Of a stretch of DNA of 64,000 bases, positions 60,577 through 64,000 are shown piece after piece (the stretch's first letter is position 1; each line of letters begins with the position of its first letter). Origin of the DNA: JBFLYN01 sp040756655 (GTDB lineage: Bacteria > Bacillota > Sulfobacillia > UBA8153); assembly GCA_040756655.1 (NCBI GenBank), contig JBFLYN010000013.1, positions 4,670 through 68,669 on the forward strand, read 5' to 3'. A program made the position numbers and the translations under genes. The notes below the pieces were generated by a model. The model made no database searches. It was not told where the DNA came from and saw only the letters and a program-made list of their open reading frames with translations.

Positions 60577-60770
60577 AGAGTCAGATTTGCCGGAGCGCAG
60601 AGGATCTTACGGACGATGCTGTGATCCTCCGGAGCATCAGTTCAAAAGTGGAAGTTGTGCTGTGAGGAGACCAGGCCTTGCTGCCAGATGAAAAGAAGGA
60701 GCAAGAGAAGCCGGACTGCTGCCAGAAGCCCGGTTAGGGATCTGTCGGGAGTTCCTACATAGGTGTATTT

Positions 60771-60801
60771 GTGCCGAGAAAGGCCGGGGGCTTCTCGGCA
60801 C
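60771..60801 (-). terminator. Hairpin downstream of dapB
   Basis: GTGCCGAGAA and TTCTCGGCAC form a perfect 10-bp stem with an 11-base loop, 28 bp beyond the dapB stop. The minus-strand 3' flank is AAATAC, so a U-tract is missing. Confidence 0.5.
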
Positions 60802-60828
60802 GTCCTCTATGTTAAACACGCACTCCTT

Positions 60829-61590
60829 CTAGCCGGCGTCCTCGACGACGTCTTTCATCGTGTAAAACCCCGGCGATTTCCTGATGATGAACCTTGCAGC
60901 GCTTATTGCGCCGTGCGCGAACACATCGCGTGAAAGCGCCTGGTGGCTTATCTCAATGACCTCACCCTGACCTGCGAATATGACGTCGTGCTGCCCGACA
61001 ATGGCTCCCCCGCGCACTGCGTGGATCCCGAGTTCCTTCTTTTGTCGCTTGTCGTGCTTGGTATGCCTGCCGAAAACATATCGAAGGCTGTTCTCTAACC
61101 CGGAGTTCATCGCGTCGGCGATCATCAGAGCAGTACCGCTCGGGGCATCAACTTTCTGGTTATGGTGGCGTTCCACGATCTCAATATCAAAGCTGTCGCT
61201 AAGCAGCATAGCAGCCTGCCTTACGAGAGATAGCACAAGATTTATGCCGAGTGACATGTTCGCGGAGTGGAGCAGGGCAACCTGTTTCGATGCTTCGACC
61301 ATCTGCTGCTTCTGCTCCGCTGAGAACCCTGTGCTGCATATGACGAGCGGTACCCTACGGCTAACCCCGTAGCAGAGTATTGCGTCGAGACAGGCATGGT
61401 TGGAAAAGTCGATGAGCACGTCCGGGTGCTCTTTCACGCACTCGAGACACTCATAGACCGGGTAAGGGTTCTTCAGCCTGTCAGGAGCTATGTCGACACC
61501 ACAGATGACCTCCATATCAGGCACTGCCGAGATTATCCTTGTCATCACCTGGCCCATCCTGCCGTTTGCACCGTGCAGCAAGACCTTCAC
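60829..61590 (-). CDS. dapB: 4-hydroxy-tetrahydrodipicolinate reductase
   Basis: The 253-residue protein (258 if started at ATG 61605) has the N-terminal 'VLLHGANGRMGQVMTR' dinucleotide site, the catalytic 'EIVERHHNQKVDAPSGTAL' motif (~150) and the closing 'ISHQALSRDVFAHGAISAARF'. It reduces dihydrodipicolinate in lysine/diaminopimelate synthesis. GTG 61590 follows GGGGGTGGG. The local DNA is less GC-rich than the rest of the window, and the gene lies divergently from an M81 peptidase rather than with dapA. Confidence 0.88.
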   Translation of the reverse strand: MKVLLHGANGRMGQVMTRIISAVPDMEVICGVDIAPDRLKNPYPVYECLECVKEHPDVLIDFSNHACLDAILCYGVSRRVPLVICSTGFSAEQKQQMVEASKQVALLHSANMSLGINLVLSLVRQAAMLLSDSFDIEIVERHHNQKVDAPSGTALMIADAMNSGLENSLRYVFGRHTKHDKRQKKELGIHAVRGGAIVGQHDVIFAGQGEVIEISHQALSRDVFAHGAISAARFIIRKSPGFYTMKDVVEDAG

Positions 61591-61693
61591 GTATCCCACC
61601 CCCATACCATTAGTACTATGGCTTTGGCGAGCTTATTCAACGTCCGGGCGCATTCGCCTGTGGTTCTGCTCAGCAGAGGCATATTCCCTTCGC

Positions 61694-61729
61694 TCAGATA
61701 GCAAAATCAGGCGAGTGCAGATTATCTGA
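61694..61729. promoter_or_regulatory. Inverted repeat between dapB and the M81 gene
   Basis: TCAGATA 61694-61700 and TATCTGA 61723-61729 are exact complements in the divergent intergenic region. They may be an operator shared by both genes. Confidence 0.35.
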
Positions 61730-61791
61730 AGGTCAGTCCGACCCATCTGGTGAAACTAGAACTCAGCGAACCCAAAGAAAGGAGCATGCAA

Positions 61792-63276
61792 ATGGCACCA
61801 ATACGGTTGCTCGTCGCTGAATTCAAGCACGAGACCAACACCTTTGCGAGTAGGTCGACTGGCAGAAAAGAGTACGAGGCACGGTACATAAAGCATGCAG
61901 ACGAGATAATCCCATTCTTCACTGGAGTCAAGGCAGAAATCGGAGGGTTTATTGACGGGGCACGCCAGACAGGCGTAGAACTTGTGCCTGTAATTGCCGC
62001 AAACGCCATGCCGTCCGGTGTTGTCACGAGGGACATGTTCAATTACGTCAGGGACACGATTATTGAAGGCATCCGCACCTCAGGAAAGATCGACGGCATC
62101 GCGCTTTCGCTACACGGAGCGATGGTAGTCGAGGATAGCTTCGATGGAGAAGGCGAACTCCTCGAGGCGATTCGCAAAGAGGTAGGGCCTGACCTCCCCA
62201 TAATGATAACGCTTGACTTCCACGCAAACATGACGGAGAAGATGGTAAACAACTGCTCAGCGCTATTCGGATATAACACATATCCACACATAGACACGTA
62301 TGAGAGAGGGCTTGAGGCAGTACTAAACCTCGTCAAGATGGCGAAAGGCGAGATCAAGCCTGTCATGGCGCTGAAGTGGCTGCCCATGCTCATACCGAGC
62401 CTTGAGACCGCTGTCCCGCCGTTCTCCAATGTGTTTGATGTGGTGTTCGAGATGGAGAAAGACCCCCGTGTGGTGAATGTGTCGTGGTTCCAGGGCTTCC
62501 CCTGGACAGACATACCCTACGCCGGAAGCGCAGTCGTTGCAGTGACAGATAACGACCCGGCGCTCGCGAAAAAGATAGCCGAAGACATTGCGAAGCAGGT
62601 CTGGGATATGAGGGAACTGTTCACGGTCGATGTCATGACACCGGAGGCAGCTATCGCGAAAGCGACAGCATCACCGCATAAGCCTTTCGTGCTCGCCGAC
62701 ATATCAGACAACCCGGGTGGCGGGGCGCCGAGCGATGGCACGCAGGTCATCAAGGCATTGCTGGATGCTGGCGCAAAACACGCTGCAGTCGCGACCATCC
62801 ATGACCCTGAGGTTGTCGAGCAGGCCTTAAAGGCCGGAGTGCGTGCCGCTATAGACATCGAGCTTGGCGGTAAGACAGAGCCAGCGCACCTGCACGGCGA
62901 GCCGGTGAAGGTGAAAGCGCTTGTGCGCACCATCAGCGATGGCCGCTACATCAACAAAGGGCCGATGAACACTGGTTTCAAGGCAGACAACGGCGTGACC
63001 GTGGTGCTCGACCTCGGCGGAGTGGAAGTCATAGTGCCCGAGAGGAAGATGCAACCGACCGACCCGGAGATCTTCCGGAGACACGGGATTGAGCCACTAG
63101 ACAAGAAGATGATTATCCTGAAGTCCACCTTGCACTACAGGGCAGGCTTCGCGCCACTGGCTCACGAGATAATCCAGCTTGATGTGGCAGGGCTTATGAG
63201 CCCGAACTTCTCGACATTCAGGTATAAGAACCTGGGAGTGCCGAGGTGGCCGCTCTCGCCAGATGCCAGGCCATAG
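61792..63276 (+). CDS. M81-family metallopeptidase (MlrC-like)
   Basis: The 494-residue protein matches the M81/MlrC family known from microcystin degradation. Signatures are 'RLLVAEFKHETNTFA' at the start, 'GIALSLHGAMVVEDSFDGEGELLE' content near residue 98-125, 'ITLDFHANMTEKMV' (~140) and 'LADISDNPGGGAPSDGT' (~300). AAAGGAG at 61778-61784 fits ATG 61792 better than ATG 61786. Natural substrates in non-cyanotoxin bacteria are unknown. Codon use looks like dapB next door and unlike the rest of the window. Confidence 0.9.
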   Translation: MAPIRLLVAEFKHETNTFASRSTGRKEYEARYIKHADEIIPFFTGVKAEIGGFIDGARQTGVELVPVIAANAMPSGVVTRDMFNYVRDTIIEGIRTSGKIDGIALSLHGAMVVEDSFDGEGELLEAIRKEVGPDLPIMITLDFHANMTEKMVNNCSALFGYNTYPHIDTYERGLEAVLNLVKMAKGEIKPVMALKWLPMLIPSLETAVPPFSNVFDVVFEMEKDPRVVNVSWFQGFPWTDIPYAGSAVVAVTDNDPALAKKIAEDIAKQVWDMRELFTVDVMTPEAAIAKATASPHKPFVLADISDNPGGGAPSDGTQVIKALLDAGAKHAAVATIHDPEVVEQALKAGVRAAIDIELGGKTEPAHLHGEPVKVKALVRTISDGRYINKGPMNTGFKADNGVTVVLDLGGVEVIVPERKMQPTDPEIFRRHGIEPLDKKMIILKSTLHYRAGFAPLAHEIIQLDVAGLMSPNFSTFRYKNLGVPRWPLSPDARP

Positions 63277-63327
63277 ACAGTACGTCTGATCCCACCCGAA
63301 AAACCTGAGGCAAAGATGGAATACGGG

Positions 63328-63367
63328 ACACACGGAGGCTGCGTGCATTTGAGCAGCCTCCGTGTGT
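63328..63367. terminator. Strong terminator hairpin after the M81 gene
   Basis: ACACACGGAGGCTGC and GCAGCCTCCGTGTGT form a perfect 15-bp stem with a 10-base loop, about 50 bp past the stop. It can serve the M81 gene and the opposing frame at 63418. Confidence 0.7.
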
Positions 63368-63417
63368 TAGTTGACCCGGAATATGACGGTATCACGGTGC
63401 GCCAGCCCGTGATTGGC

Positions 63418-63816
63418 TCATGCCTCGAATGTGACAACATGAAACCCCGGACTGAGCGGCTCTGGTGGCACGAACCGCATCTCACCTTCGTCCGGCAGGT
63501 ACTCGGGTACGTGAGGATGGCCGTCCACTATGACCCGGTAGCTATCGAGCCCACGCGCGGCAGAATCGATGCTCGCCCGGAGTTCAGGTTGCCTGCTAGG
63601 GAGAGCCTCACCCATCGAAACCCTGCTCTCCACAGCACTTACTGCTGGCTCAGCAGGGGCAGTCTTCCACACTCTCCTGCATAGGTCCAGCGTGTTGCCA
63701 CCCATGATGCTCAAAAGGTCCTGCTGGCGGTAGCCAGTAGTGTCCATTATATGGCGTAAAATTGGTGGGGGCTTTAAGCAGGAGAGCCACCCCTCCCTCT
63801 GACAAATCTCAACCAC
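63418..63816 (-). CDS. Unassigned protein, possibly the C-terminal piece of a metallo-hydrolase
   Basis: A 132-residue open frame with no ribosome site at its GTG. The middle 'GYRQQDLLSIMGGNTLDLCRRVW' recalls the closing helix of dipeptidase/amidohydrolase barrels ('..ILGGNALRLFR'). The 5' end is missing, because the IS256-like element begins right behind it. It is probably a truncated gene rather than a functional one. The alternative is no gene at all; the plus-strand frame over the same bases has no signature. Confidence 0.35.
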   Translation of the reverse strand: MVEICQREGWLSCLKPPPILRHIMDTTGYRQQDLLSIMGGNTLDLCRRVWKTAPAEPAVSAVESRVSMGEALPSRQPELRASIDSAARGLDSYRVIVDGHPHVPEYLPDEGEMRFVPPEPLSPGFHVVTFEA

Positions 63817-63833
63817 CAGGAGGGAGATTAAGG

Positions 63834-64000
63834 ATGGCTCACTATCAGGCTACCGTAGATCGTGCTCTCTTATAAGGGTTATTTGTCCGGGATGATGGTT
63901 TGGCTCGGTTGGTAGAAGACATAGTGAATCAGGTGCTCGATGCTCAGGCTACCGAGCAACTCAGGGCCAAGCCGTACGAACGCACCAAGGAGCGGCAGGG
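63834..64000 (+). pseudogene. IS256 (mutator)-family transposase, 5' part with in-frame TAA, cut by window end
   Basis: ATG 63834 after GGAGGG reads 'MAHYQATVDRALL', stops at TAA 63873-63875, and resumes in frame as 'GLFVRDDGLARLVEDIVNQV' and 'LDAQATEQLRAKPYERTKER' up to the window edge. This is the standard N-terminus of IS256-type transposases. A CAA-to-TAA change would explain the stop. The rest of the element lies outside the window, so its overall state is unknown. Confidence 0.8.

Noticed and set aside
60577..60770. Small minus-strand frame between dapB and the LOR/SDH relic
   Set aside because: No ribosome site or recognisable product; the stretch appears to be junction debris.
6277..63875. 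Repeated in-frame TGA, TAG and TAA codons in otherwise good frames, considered as recoding (selenocysteine, Trp or other)
   Set aside because: All three stops occur, always in genes with other lesions or in mobile elements. No selenocysteine-type context or insertion hairpin was seen, and TGA ends many intact genes here.

Overview
The window looks like chromosome from a GC-rich, strictly anaerobic Bacillota of the Moorella/Desulfotomaculum/Pelotomaculum kind. The pointers are a tungsten-type aldehyde:ferredoxin oxidoreductase, several heterodisulfide-reductase (Hdr) modules, a soluble fumarate reductase, the repressor Rex, a sodium-pumping methylmalonyl-CoA decarboxylase, Mrp antiporter genes and many GTG/TTG starts behind strong GGAGG sites. 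The species cannot be named from sequence alone. No rRNA, tRNA or CRISPR array was seen.

Layout. 0-5.6 kb: tail of a peptide-type ABC permease, a creatininase-family amidohydrolase, an AspA/AstE-like metallo-acylase, and an aldehyde oxidoreductase with a MoaD-like partner, bracketed by two closely related FCD-type GntR regulators. 5.7-9 kb: an ABC ATPase gene broken by a small internal inversion, a DMT exporter, and a P-II-like protein joined to a CPA2 antiporter. 9.2-14.4 kb: a DUF438/hemerythrin protein under a palindromic promoter, a large HD-GYP/GGDEF c-di-GMP protein, an anchored rhodanese, a ferredoxin and a DUF3870 protein. 14.45-30.4 kb: the core of the window. A structured leader ending in a terminator precedes two-subunit fumarase, malic enzyme, HdrC-B-A, a second HdrC-B, a 1474-residue HdrA-GltD-HdrA fusion, MvhD, an FrhB-like iron-sulfur protein and a two-subunit fumarate reductase/succinate dehydrogenase. 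This reads as one operon linking malate/fumarate/succinate to pyridine nucleotide and probably ferredoxin by flavin-based bifurcation or confurcation. 30.4-34.4 kb: small membrane proteins, an FAD oxidoreductase, a frame-broken WD40 gene and an MTA-phosphorylase-like gene. 34.6-36.5 kb: remnants of an S-layer-anchored protein and of a DDE transposase.

37.2-51.7 kb is an energy-conservation block: a menaquinone-type methyltransferase, a nine-gene Mrp/Mbh-like antiporter operon with three NuoL/M/N-like subunits, a Gx transporter, Rex, methylmalonyl-CoA decarboxylase subunits (carboxyltransferase, gamma, biotin carrier, beta) and the MeaB GTPase. Succinate/propionate metabolism made upstream can feed a Na+ gradient here, which the Mrp system can exchange for H+. 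51.8-54.1 kb: an MFS transporter and an M20 hydrolase.

54.1-60.6 kb is decaying: a possible group II intron RNA fragment, a transposase scrap, and a thiolase / DUF35 / acyl-CoA dehydrogenase operon in which all but one gene carries stops or frameshifts, then an intact M14 peptidase and a truncated LOR/SDH gene. 60.6-64 kb is visibly less GC-rich and carries dapB, an M81 peptidase, an unassigned frame and the start of a broken IS256-type transposase, suggesting acquired DNA.
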